DNA from: CAZFAP01 sp964516325
Lineage (GTDB): Bacteria; Auribacterota; JABMQX01
Reading direction: 5' to 3'
Assembly: GCA_964516325.1 (NCBI GenBank)
Contig: CAZFAP010000040.1
Coordinates: forward strand, 1-29,415
DNA length: 29,415 nt
Shown piece after piece: positions 14,316 to 22,175 of this stretch (its first letter is position 1; each line of letters begins with the position of its first letter). The notes under the pieces are model-generated. The model saw nothing but the letters and a program-made list of their open reading frames with translations, had not been told where the DNA came from and did no database searches. A program made the position numbers and the translations under genes.

Positions 14316-15458
14316 CTACCCCGTCCTAGGCGCCCAAACAACCTGCTTCTTCTTTCTGAAAAACCTGACCCATGCAACCAAAGTCGCCCAGTTCAGCAGA
14401 ACGAAGTAGAGGGGAAAGTAAGTTAGCGAAGGTAAACGACGCCGCAGCGGCAACAGGAAGTACCCGAGAGCCGCGCTGCCGTAGAAGAGGCATTGCGCTG
14501 CAAAGGCCATTTGCCAGAACGTGCTTCGGGTGATCATGCACGTATTGACGACGACCAAAGCAATAAGGAAAAAAGGGACCGAATAGCGCAGCAGCTTATG
14601 GGACAAGAGCTGAAAAGAAAACAGCCCATACTTGAATGGGTTGAACATCCGCCGCATATGCCAAAGGGCGTGCAGAGCGCGCAGCGCGACTCTGACCCGC
14701 ATCTGGAATTCGCTCCGGCTCGACGAGAGGGCGTTCTCCGCCACCGTTGCTTTCGGCTCATAGACCACCCGGTAACCCCGCTCCACGACGGAGAGGGGCA
14801 ACATGAAATCCGGCAGCATGTCCGGGGACATGTCCACGTACAGGTCCTTTCTCATGGCGTCTATGCCGCCGTTGACTCCCACGATGGAGCCGCAACGGGT
14901 TTCAAGGGTCCGCGACAGGTTCTCGTACCTCATGTAGGCGCCGCAGCCCTCAGCCACACCGCTTCCATCCGGATTTGCATAGCTCAGTTTGCCGGTGACA
15001 TATCCGACGGCGGGGTCGGCGAAGTTCGCGGCCAAATGCCGCAGCGCATCCTCCCCGTACAGGGAGTTTGCGTCTGAGAAAACAATCACTTCGCCCTTCG
15101 CAACTTTCACGGCTCTGTTAAGGGCCGCGGTCTTACCCTGTCTCGGCTCCTGGCGGATCAGTTGCAGCCCGGGGATGCCCAGAGATTCAACAATCTCGTC
15201 GGTGCCGTCATCGGAGCCGTCCGAGACGACAATGACCTCGCGCTTGTCGGATGGATAGAGGGACTTCAGCTTATTCAAGACTGTGCGGCGAATTACCGGG
15301 GCTTCATTGTGGGCCGGAATGACTACAGACAGCATTGGCTCGAACTGTCGTTTCCGCACAGTCTTTCGGCGCAGGGCACCTATCAGCCAAACCGTGATCG
15401 GATACCCGACGTACGTGTAGAGTATGAGAATGCAGAGAACGGCGAACGCTATCATCAT
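14316..15458 (-). CDS. Membrane-bound processive-type GT2 glycosyltransferase
   Basis: A 380-residue protein with one N-terminal membrane helix (about 4-28), a cytoplasmic GT2 domain, and about three C-terminal helices (from about residue 280). GT2 motifs are VVIPAHNEAPVI, VVSDGSDDGT, a QGKTAALNRA segment, FSDANS (the D-x-D position) and, further on, a DFMLPLSVVERGYR segment in place of the processive QxxRW motif. The layout resembles the BcsA/NodC/hyaluronan-synthase-like group, but the missing QxxRW makes true processivity doubtful. Adding one sugar to a lipid-linked chain, or polymerising a simple backbone, are both possible. Two adjacent ATG codons (15458 and 15455) could serve as start; neither has a good Shine-Dalgarno. 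Confidence 0.85.
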   Translation of the reverse strand: MMIAFAVLCILILYTYVGYPITVWLIGALRRKTVRKRQFEPMLSVVIPAHNEAPVIRRTVLNKLKSLYPSDKREVIVVSDGSDDGTDEIVESLGIPGLQLIRQEPRQGKTAALNRAVKVAKGEVIVFSDANSLYGEDALRHLAANFADPAVGYVTGKLSYANPDGSGVAEGCGAYMRYENLSRTLETRCGSIVGVNGGIDAMRKDLYVDMSPDMLPDFMLPLSVVERGYRVVYEPKATVAENALSSSRSEFQMRVRVALRALHALWHMRRMFNPFKYGLFSFQLLSHKLLRYSVPFFLIALVVVNTCMITRSTFWQMAFAAQCLFYGSAALGYFLLPLRRRLPSLTYFPLYFVLLNWATLVAWVRFFRKKKQVVWAPRTG

Positions 15459-15501
15459 GGGTCAGGATCGCTATACGAGAAAGGCGATACGAGCATCTTT
15501 C

Positions 15502-16512
15502 TCAGGAGTGAGTCATCCGCAGCGCGGAGGCATCCCGTCGCACGGCGCTGTAGAGGCGATGCAGGCGTCCCCGCAGACGGAACGGCAAGAGGCTATCGCA
15601 CAGTAACTTGTAGGCAGCCAATTGAAGGGGACGCCGTTTCATGCTTTGCCAGAGGCTGAACCTCGCCTCGACAAGCCTTCCCTCGTTCAACTGAACCTCC
15701 GCCAGCGCAACATAGAATTCGCCCAGCCGAGTTCTCAACTGGCCGCGGGTCTTTATTGAAATGACGGAGGACTTCAGAAACTTCTCCCGAGTCCCTATTC
15801 TGGCGCGGATAACATTCTCGGTCCAGGAGGAGATATTCCCTTCGTGGACTCTATAGGCGTGCAGCACCAGGTCAACGTAGCCTAACGGAAACCTCTCCGC
15901 GATTCGGAACCACATATCCACGTCCTCGGAGGGGCGAATATCGAGCGATTCGTCAAACAGTCCGACCTGCTGGAAAACCTCCCTTCTCACGACAACGGAG
16001 GAGGTGCCGACAAAATTGTCCAGGGCAAGGCAGTCGCAGGCTTCCCTGGACAGAATGTACTCCTTCGGGCCAACAAGGGTCTTGGGGAGCTTCAGAAAGC
16101 GAGGGTGCCCGCTTGAGGTAAAGGACATTGAAAGCGTCTTGCCGTTGGCGAAACTTGAGAAGTCGCTCACGACCATCCCGACGTCGGGGTGGCTTTGCAG
16201 GAATCTGGCCTGCGTCTCGATTTTCCGGGGAAGCATAACATCGTCGGAGTCGAGGAACGCAATAAGTTCACCGGATGCGTTCAGAGTCCCGACGTTCCGG
16301 GCACGAGCGGGGCGGCCCGAATTCGGCTGAAAGATGTACTTGATGCGGGCCCGGTAAGGAGCTAAGACCGGCTGCGTATCATCCGTGGACCCGTCATCCA
16401 CGACGATGACTTCGATGTCCTGCCAGGTCTGGCCCAAAACGCTTTCAATCGCTTCGACCAGGAGCGCCGAACGGTTGTACGTCGGAATTACGACACTCAC
16501 GAGCGGAGGCAC
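15502..16512 (-). CDS. GT2 family glycosyltransferase with C-terminal helical extension
   Basis: A 336-residue GT-A enzyme. VSVVIPTYNR opens the fold, VVDDGSTDDT binds the nucleotide, SGRPARARNVG follows, and FLDSDDVMLPRKIE holds the D-x-D. The FDESL/EDVDMWFR segment lies near the catalytic-base region. The last 80 residues are helical and basic, with a repeat-like look (LAEVQLNEGRLVEARFSLW). The same domain order appears in the edge-cut GT2 at 28624, so the two may be paralogues. Start is GTG at 16512, about ten bases after AAAGGAG, overlapping the upstream GT4 by 16 bp. Confidence 0.9.
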   Translation of the reverse strand: MPPLVSVVIPTYNRSALLVEAIESVLGQTWQDIEVIVVDDGSTDDTQPVLAPYRARIKYIFQPNSGRPARARNVGTLNASGELIAFLDSDDVMLPRKIETQARFLQSHPDVGMVVSDFSSFANGKTLSMSFTSSGHPRFLKLPKTLVGPKEYILSREACDCLALDNFVGTSSVVVRREVFQQVGLFDESLDIRPSEDVDMWFRIAERFPLGYVDLVLHAYRVHEGNISSWTENVIRARIGTREKFLKSSVISIKTRGQLRTRLGEFYVALAEVQLNEGRLVEARFSLWQSMKRRPLQLAAYKLLCDSLLPFRLRGRLHRLYSAVRRDASALRMTHS

Positions 16513-17702
16513 GAATCCGCGACTCCTTTCGGTGAGTCGTTTCTGGTATAGCGTTTGGCGAGCCTCCTATAGACTGTTAGGAGATGCTCCACACACTTCT
16601 TCTCATCGCCGTGCATCACAGCCCATTGGCGCGCGAGATGCCCTTTGGCGGAAACCGATTCGGGTTGTTCCATGAGAGCTTCCGCGATGGCCCGTCCCAA
16701 CTGCTCCGTGCTATGGTCTGGGACCATCCAGAAAAAATCTTCCAGTCCGACTCCTCCGTAGGCGGGCAAACGATTGGTGACGACTCGCTTGCCGCAGGCG
16801 GCGGCCTCAATAAAGCTCACCGGGAATCCGTCCCGACAGGGAAAGTTGACGACCAAATCGGCTAACGAGTAAAGAGCGGGCATCTGGTCATAGGGGACCC
16901 TATCGAGCCAGCGTACATAATTCTGGACGCCCAGACTCTGTGCCTTCACCCGAATGTCTTCCTCGTAAACCTTATCCTCCCCGGGCGTGGGAAGAGGATT
17001 GTATCTCTTGAACACAAGTACAGTGGGGAAAGGAAGCCGTGCCCTTGCCAGCGCGAAGGCTTCCAGAATCAACTCGTGCCGGTACAACCACCTCCAGGCG
17101 CGGACACTCAAAAGGACCCTGGCATTTTGCGGAATCCCCAGGGCGCGCCGCCATGCCTCGGCTGCCTCGGCGCAGTCCGGGCGAAAAAGAGCGGTGTTGA
17201 TGCCAAAGTAAAGCAGACTGGAGGGAACCGGGCGTCCCGCCAAAACGCAGCAGTTCTCCAGGACATCCCTGGCGTCCGCAAACACATGGTCCGCGAATCT
17301 CAGAACGCGTCCTGTGCATATCCGAGCTATGGGGTCGGCCCCAGGGACGAAAAGCCGGTTGATGTCAGCGCCCCAGCAGGAGAGTATAAGAGGCCTCAAC
17401 CGCGCCCTGAGGCAATCATATTGTCTCTCATCACAGACGTTATGCAGATTCACAACGTCTGGTCGAAATCGCCTCCAGAGGTAATGCAGGTGCAGGTATC
17501 GTGCCCAATCGTCAAAACGAGCCAGTCTTCTCCCGGTCCCGGGAAGTCCGCTCGGGTATTTCACAAAACGGCTGCACCAAGGGTCCAGATTTTTCGGCTT
17601 CACTTTATCCACGAAAATCACTTCGCAGCCTGCTTTCTCCAGCCAACTGAGGAAGCGGTTCGTGTGAACGTCAAGCCCCGGAGCAAGCAACATCACCCTC
17701 AT
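16497..17702 (-). CDS. GT4 family glycosyltransferase
   Basis: The 401-residue GT-B protein starts MRVMLLAPGLDVHTNRFL, typical of the first strand and loop of the acceptor domain. It contains PDVVNLHNV, CWGADINRL, a YFGIN segment before the linker, and in the donor domain LLSVRAWRWLYRHELILEAF and CRDGFPVSFIEAAACGKRVV. In the last stretch Asp replaces the first Glu of the usual E-x7-E pair, a common variant. Its ATG overlaps the aminotransferase stop as ATGA and has GAGAGG just upstream. Donor unknown; being coupled to the amino-sugar genes, it may use their product. Confidence 0.88.
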   Translation of the reverse strand: MRVMLLAPGLDVHTNRFLSWLEKAGCEVIFVDKVKPKNLDPWCSRFVKYPSGLPGTGRRLARFDDWARYLHLHYLWRRFRPDVVNLHNVCDERQYDCLRARLRPLILSCWGADINRLFVPGADPIARICTGRVLRFADHVFADARDVLENCCVLAGRPVPSSLLYFGINTALFRPDCAEAAEAWRRALGIPQNARVLLSVRAWRWLYRHELILEAFALARARLPFPTVLVFKRYNPLPTPGEDKVYEEDIRVKAQSLGVQNYVRWLDRVPYDQMPALYSLADLVVNFPCRDGFPVSFIEAAACGKRVVTNRLPAYGGVGLEDFFWMVPDHSTEQLGRAIAEALMEQPESVSAKGHLARQWAVMHGDEKKCVEHLLTVYRRLAKRYTRNDSPKGVADSCLRS

Positions 17703-18880
17703 ATTCCTCTCCCCAAGTTCCCCCGGCCTGCCTGTGCCTGACCAATCAGCGCAGAAATCTCCTCAACCTGCTTCTCCACCATTTCCGGAAAGAGAGGGAG
17801 CGTAATCGCACGCCTGGCAAACGACCGACTGCGCTCCAAACCATCCGCGCTGAACTTCTCGAACGCTTCGAAATCCGCGATACAGGGATAATGCAGACTT
17901 GTCTGAACGCCAGCTTCGTGGAGGGTTTTCACGACCTTTCCACGGGCCGCCTCGTCGGGAGCTACGGCAACCATCAGATGATAGGCGCTATCTCCGGAGT
18001 AGTCGGCAAAAGGGATGGTCCAGCCGGGCAGCCCGGCAAGCTGCCGACGATAAGCGGCGACAATTTCCCCCCGAAGCCGGTTATTCTGTCGCAATTTCTC
18101 AAGCTGTGCCCTCCCCAAAGCCGCCCGAAGTTCATCGAGACGATAGTTGTAACCGTGCAGCAGTACGTCGTACGAACTCGCGTGGCCCTTGTGGCGCTCC
18201 CACGTAAGAGTGGTCATGCCATGCGATCGGAGCAGCCGCAGGCGGTCCGCCAGGTCGTCTCGATTGGTCACCACCATCCCCCCCTCGCCCGTTGCGAGGT
18301 TCTTGTTGCTGAAGAATGAAAAACAGGCAATGTCTCCGAGATTGCCGGCGAACTTGCCGTGCACAGGACTTTGCTCTGCATCGAGGTATCGGGCGCCGAC
18401 GGCATGGCAGGCGTCTTCCACGAGGGCAAGCCCGTGCCGCTGACAAAGGGCGGAAACCTCGGCCATTCGACAGAGGTAGCCCCCGTAGTGCATCACGACG
18501 ACCGCTCTCGTTCGGGGCGTGATGCGGCGATCCATGTCATCCGGGTCAATCGTCGGCTCAGAGATTCCGATGATGTCCGCGAACACCGGGGTGGCTCCGA
18601 CGGCAACCGCCATGTTCGCTGCCGCCACAAAGTTGACCGCTGGTTGAAGGATTTCATCTCCCGGCCCAAGGCCAAGCGCAAGGTATGATAGGTGCAGCGC
18701 CGCCGTTCCATTCGTGACGGCAATCGCGTGTTTCACACCGATGAAACGAGCAAACTCCTCTTCAAGGGAGCGCACTTCCGGCCCCATGGAGAGCCAACCG
18801 CTCTGTAAGACGCGCAGAACTGCCCCTTCCTCCTCGACTCCGTAGCTCAGGTCGCTCAGGGGAATCCGCCAGTTAGACAA
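17699..18880 (-). CDS. DegT/DnrJ/EryC1/StrS PLP-dependent sugar aminotransferase
   Basis: About 393 residues from the TTG at 18880, preceded by AAGGAAGGAAGAG and overlapping the nucleotidyltransferase stop by 8 bp; the longer open frame would run 114 bp further into that gene. Family signatures: VTNGTAALHL (about 55-64), VEDACHAVGA with the PLP-binding Asp156, and FSFFSNKNLATGEGG, where Lys193 forms the internal aldimine. Such enzymes aminate a nucleotide-linked keto-sugar, usually with glutamate as donor. The neighbouring nucleotidyltransferase and SDR probably provide the keto-sugar, although no obvious 4,6-dehydratase is separate in the window. Exact product (for example perosamine-like, or a 3-amino sugar) is open. 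Confidence 0.92.
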   Translation of the reverse strand: MSNWRIPLSDLSYGVEEEGAVLRVLQSGWLSMGPEVRSLEEEFARFIGVKHAIAVTNGTAALHLSYLALGLGPGDEILQPAVNFVAAANMAVAVGATPVFADIIGISEPTIDPDDMDRRITPRTRAVVVMHYGGYLCRMAEVSALCQRHGLALVEDACHAVGARYLDAEQSPVHGKFAGNLGDIACFSFFSNKNLATGEGGMVVTNRDDLADRLRLLRSHGMTTLTWERHKGHASSYDVLLHGYNYRLDELRAALGRAQLEKLRQNNRLRGEIVAAYRRQLAGLPGWTIPFADYSGDSAYHLMVAVAPDEAARGKVVKTLHEAGVQTSLHYPCIADFEAFEKFSADGLERSRSFARRAITLPLFPEMVEKQVEEISALIGQAQAGRGNLGRGI

Positions 18881-19586
18881 GGTCGAGCTCTTCCTTCCTT
18901 TCGGAGTAAAGCTCCTGGGCTTTCGCGTAGTCGTCCGGCCGCCCGATGTCGAACCAGAGACAATCGGTGGGATAGGCGCAGACACGTTCCCCATTCTTCA
19001 AGAGCCGTAGGACCAGGTCGGGGAAGTCCAAATACTTACCCCGCTCGATATATTTTAACACCCCGGGCTCATACACGTAAACTCCCATGCTGACCTGATA
19101 GGTGGTCTCGGGCTTTTCTATATAGTGCGTGATTTCATGATTGCCGTTGAGCTGGATTACGCCCAGGTCTATCTTCACCCGACGAGCATGCGTGGCAACA
19201 GTCAACATCGCTTTCTGGTTATGATGGAACTGCACCAATTGGTTGAAGTCCAGGTTGGTCAACAGGTCCCCATTCAAGACCAGGAACGTGTCGTCGAGGT
19301 CGGGGACCAGCGACAGAGACCCGGCGGTTCCCGTCGGCTCATCCTCCACCACGAAGCGCAATGCAGTCTCCTGGACCAGGCTCTTGCGGTGCTCGAAATA
19401 GGCTCTGACCAACTCCGCAAGATGCCCGAGGGTGAGCGTGATGTCCGTGATGCCGAACCGGATGAGCCGCCGAATCAAAATCTCAAGCACAGGTCGGTCA
19501 CCAAGCGGCATGAGTGGTTTCGGGAAATTGACGGTGAAGGGCTTCAGGCGCTGCCCTTTACCTCCAGCAAGAATTACGGCACGCAT
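18873..19586 (-). CDS. Sugar-1-phosphate nucleotidyltransferase
   Basis: A 237-residue Rossmann-like NTP transferase. MRAVILAGGKGQRLKP is the nucleotide-binding loop, FPKPLMPLGDRPVLE follows with its conserved Lys, EDEPTGTAGSL lies in the middle, and LVLNGDLLT holds the metal-binding Asp (about 107). The C-terminus (WFDIGRPDDYAKAQ) is typical of the family. It activates a sugar-1-phosphate to an NDP-sugar; the short form without extra domains resembles HddC/RmlA-like and GDP- or CDP-forming enzymes, so base and sugar stay open. Start at the ATG at 19586, next to GGGGGAGG, not the in-frame codon 30 bp up. It starts 13 bp after the SDR gene and overlaps the aminotransferase gene. Confidence 0.9.
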   Translation of the reverse strand: MRAVILAGGKGQRLKPFTVNFPKPLMPLGDRPVLEILIRRLIRFGITDITLTLGHLAELVRAYFEHRKSLVQETALRFVVEDEPTGTAGSLSLVPDLDDTFLVLNGDLLTNLDFNQLVQFHHNQKAMLTVATHARRVKIDLGVIQLNGNHEITHYIEKPETTYQVSMGVYVYEPGVLKYIERGKYLDFPDLVLRLLKNGERVCAYPTDCLWFDIGRPDDYAKAQELYSERKEELDLV

Positions 19587-19599
19587 GATCCTCCCCCTC

Positions 19600-20577
19600 T
19601 CACGAGGGTTTGACATTGTAGTACAGCGGACTGCTCAAGTCGTCAAATACCGCGGATTCGATCGCCGCCGCGATCTCGTGGATCCCGTCGGTCAACCGCC
19701 GCGCTATGGTATAGCCGAGCCGATCCCGTATGCGGTCAAACGACACGCGGTAGTCCCGAGGGTCCTCTGCCTTGTGAATAAACTGCACATCGCAATCGCC
19801 GACACGCTTCCGAATCGCTTCGACCAGGTCCACCTTGCGGTAGTTCTCCTGGGTGTCGCCGACGTTGAAAACCTGGCCGGCGATTGCCTCCCGTGGCGCT
19901 CTCAGGACGTCCATGACGGCGCGCGCCGCGTCGCGAACGTGGACGTAGGGACGCCAGAAATGCTCGCCATAGACCACCACTCTCCGGCGGACAAGCATTT
20001 CCATCACGAATTCGTTGACCGTCAGGTCGAACCGCATTCGGGGGGAAACTCCGTACAGGGTCGCGAAACGCAAAACCGTGACCAAGAATGAGGAGCTCGG
20101 GGCGTTTAGCAGTTCTCGTTCGACAGCCACCTTGGTCTCGGCATAAAGCGACACGGGGCGAAGCTCACAATCCTCCTCCGCGAAGACCGACGTGTCAGCC
20201 ATCTTCCCGTAGTTGCTGCAAGTGGAGGCAAAAACAAATCGTTTGACCCCCGCCTGTCGAGCCGCGTCAACCAGGTCCAGTGCAGCCCGCACGTTCACGT
20301 CCTTCGCCGTCTCCGGCTGCCGGGCGCACGCGGGGTCGCCGACGATTGCCCCGAGATGCACAACGCCTTCTACATCGCGCACCGCATGCCGGATCGCCTT
20401 TCCGTCCCGCAGGTCGCCCCGCAGGAATTCAAACCCGTCCTGTCCCATCGCCGCCAGGAGAGGGAGACCACCATACATCAAGTTGTCGAAAACGCGGACT
20501 TCGTGGCCCGCTCGCAGCAGCTCCAAAGCCAAGACCGAACCCAAATACCCGGCGCCGCCTGTCACCAGAACCTTCAT
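19600..20577 (-). CDS. NAD-dependent epimerase/dehydratase (extended SDR)
   Basis: The 325-residue protein begins MKVLVTGGAGYLGS, an extended-SDR Rossmann fingerprint GxxGxxG (about 7-13). It has VVHLGAIVGDPACA, FASTCSNYG with the active-site Ser/Thr, and SLYAETK, the Y-x-x-x-K pair (Tyr145/Lys149). FNVGDT and YRKVDLVE sit in the substrate domain. Members act as NDP-sugar epimerases, dehydratases or reductases. The GDPACA segment is common in polysaccharide-cluster SDRs of unassigned reaction. I use ATG 20577; the frame extends eight codons higher without support. It heads the sugar-activation trio. Upstream is 156 bp of non-coding DNA in which I see no clear promoter. Confidence 0.9.
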   Translation of the reverse strand: MKVLVTGGAGYLGSVLALELLRAGHEVRVFDNLMYGGLPLLAAMGQDGFEFLRGDLRDGKAIRHAVRDVEGVVHLGAIVGDPACARQPETAKDVNVRAALDLVDAARQAGVKRFVFASTCSNYGKMADTSVFAEEDCELRPVSLYAETKVAVERELLNAPSSSFLVTVLRFATLYGVSPRMRFDLTVNEFVMEMLVRRRVVVYGEHFWRPYVHVRDAARAVMDVLRAPREAIAGQVFNVGDTQENYRKVDLVEAIRKRVGDCDVQFIHKAEDPRDYRVSFDRIRDRLGYTIARRLTDGIHEIAAAIESAVFDDLSSPLYYNVKPS

Positions 20578-20733
20578 CGTGTGAAACCCTGCCGCGTCCA
20601 CGTCCCAGTTATCCGACCCTTAGCGCTCATGCAAATCTCGATGTCTCGCGCGGACACGCCCAACCTCTCACTTCGTGCTGATGAAGTCCCAGTACACACA
20701 GGCTTACCTACCATCGCCTGACCAACATGAGTT

Positions 20734-22113
20734 TCAGTCCATTTCCTTACACGCCAGCTTTGTGGCAACGGTGGTCCTCGGACGGCCGGACTTCACGCGA
20801 TCCATGCTCCCCTGGTCGCGCCTCGCCTCCGCGATTTTCCACCGTTCAAACGCCTGCTTCACGAGTCCGACCGACTCGATCGCACGCACTCGCTCTCTTT
20901 CGACTGCCTCGAAAAGCGCTTTCCGTTCCCGCGGTATTTCCTGGATGAATGAATCCGCCGCCCGTATCAGCGACTCCGCTGAGATTTGCTCGATGTCCTG
21001 AACCCAATCTCTCTGATTCAATCCGGCAAACAACTCGTCCGTCTTGAACTCATACGACACAGGCAGGGCAGGAACTCCCACGCCGAGGGCCAGAATGACC
21101 ATGTGAAATCTCGTCCCAATCACAAGGTCGTATTGCCGAATCCTACTCATCAACTCTTCCGGAGGGTGGAAATCTGTATCCACCACCACCGACCGTCTGA
21201 TGCCATCGGGCAGCGCCTCGACGATGCTCGATGCGATTGCAGAGTCGTCCTCACGGCATTCCGGGATGCCCTGACACGAGGAGATATAGGTCACGTGGGC
21301 CTTGTACCGCTCGACCAAATGCGCGGTCAGAGCGCGAAACGCTTCTCTATATTTATCCATGCCAGCGGTTCGGCTGACCGTCCTGAAGAACTTCCATTCC
21401 CTCACCGAGATGGCGACGTTTATGGGGGGGCGGAGAGGTAAGGCGTTGTCTGCTGCTCGTTCGATCGCGTTGGCATCGGCGAGGGCCAGGGCCGCGTCGG
21501 CTGTGATGTGCATGTTGCTGTTGGCGACGCCGAGCGAGAGGAGGTTATCGAAGGACTTCCTGTCGCGCAGAAGGACGAGAGCTGATTTATCGAAAATCCG
21601 CCTGAAAGGAACGCGATTGGAACGACGCAAAAAGGGACCAAGCGACTGCGTGAAGAAAATTAGCGGCTGCCTGAAAAAGAGCGTTACATTAAAGTCAAAT
21701 ATATGGGGCTCAAGGTGATAATTCTCGACGAGCGTAGTCCCCCCATTCGCTATAACCAGGTCAGCCGTACTGTACTCGATGAGGTCTCTCAACTCTTCCG
21801 AACTCAACAAGACTCTGGCGGCCGAAAGGAAACCTCGCCGAACGCAGTGCGCCCCTGCGTAGAACCGGACCTTGTTCACAAATCTGCGAACGCGCCAAGG
21901 AAGCTTGATCTTGAGAGCATCTTCCCAACTGAGGTACAACCATCTCCGGAATGCCACATCGGGGTAGAGCCGACTTGCCGCCTCGGGACGATTGACATAC
22001 ACAAGAGACTCTGTGTCATCCCCAAATGCGCGTCGAAGAAGCCTGAGAAGCGCCTGGAGCATGGCGGCAACCCCACCGTTCAGGACATCCGTATTCGTAA
22101 TGAGAATCTTCAC
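20734..22113 (-). CDS. Polysaccharide pyruvyltransferase family protein (WcaK/CsaB-like)
   Basis: About 459 residues. The family pattern shows in LITNTDVLNGGVAAML near the N-terminus, VIANGGTTLVEN, FFTQSLGPF, VLLRDRKSFDNL, and toward the end YDLVIGTRFHMVILALGVGVPALPVSY, the highly conserved G-T-R-x-H segment. PS_pyruv_trans enzymes transfer pyruvate from phosphoenolpyruvate to a sugar as a ketal, adding a negative charge; several family members have no proven pyruvylation activity. GTG at 22113 is six bases after AAGG and gives the proper first strand; the longer frame adds 20 residues with no sense. A second, only distantly similar family member lies at 25724. Confidence 0.85.
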   Translation of the reverse strand: MKILITNTDVLNGGVAAMLQALLRLLRRAFGDDTESLVYVNRPEAASRLYPDVAFRRWLYLSWEDALKIKLPWRVRRFVNKVRFYAGAHCVRRGFLSAARVLLSSEELRDLIEYSTADLVIANGGTTLVENYHLEPHIFDFNVTLFFRQPLIFFTQSLGPFLRRSNRVPFRRIFDKSALVLLRDRKSFDNLLSLGVANSNMHITADAALALADANAIERAADNALPLRPPINVAISVREWKFFRTVSRTAGMDKYREAFRALTAHLVERYKAHVTYISSCQGIPECREDDSAIASSIVEALPDGIRRSVVVDTDFHPPEELMSRIRQYDLVIGTRFHMVILALGVGVPALPVSYEFKTDELFAGLNQRDWVQDIEQISAESLIRAADSFIQEIPRERKALFEAVERERVRAIESVGLVKQAFERWKIAEARRDQGSMDRVKSGRPRTTVATKLACKEMD

Positions 22114-22175
22114 TGCGAACCTTAAACCCCGTCGTGAAAGAACGGTCGAGGCGCGTCCCGGGGTCCAAGACACGC

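Noticed and set aside
20578..20733. Possible small gene or promoter between the SDR and pyruvyltransferase-like genes
   Set aside because: The one open minus-strand frame lacks a ribosome site and any recognisable sequence, and no convincing -35/-10 pair was found.
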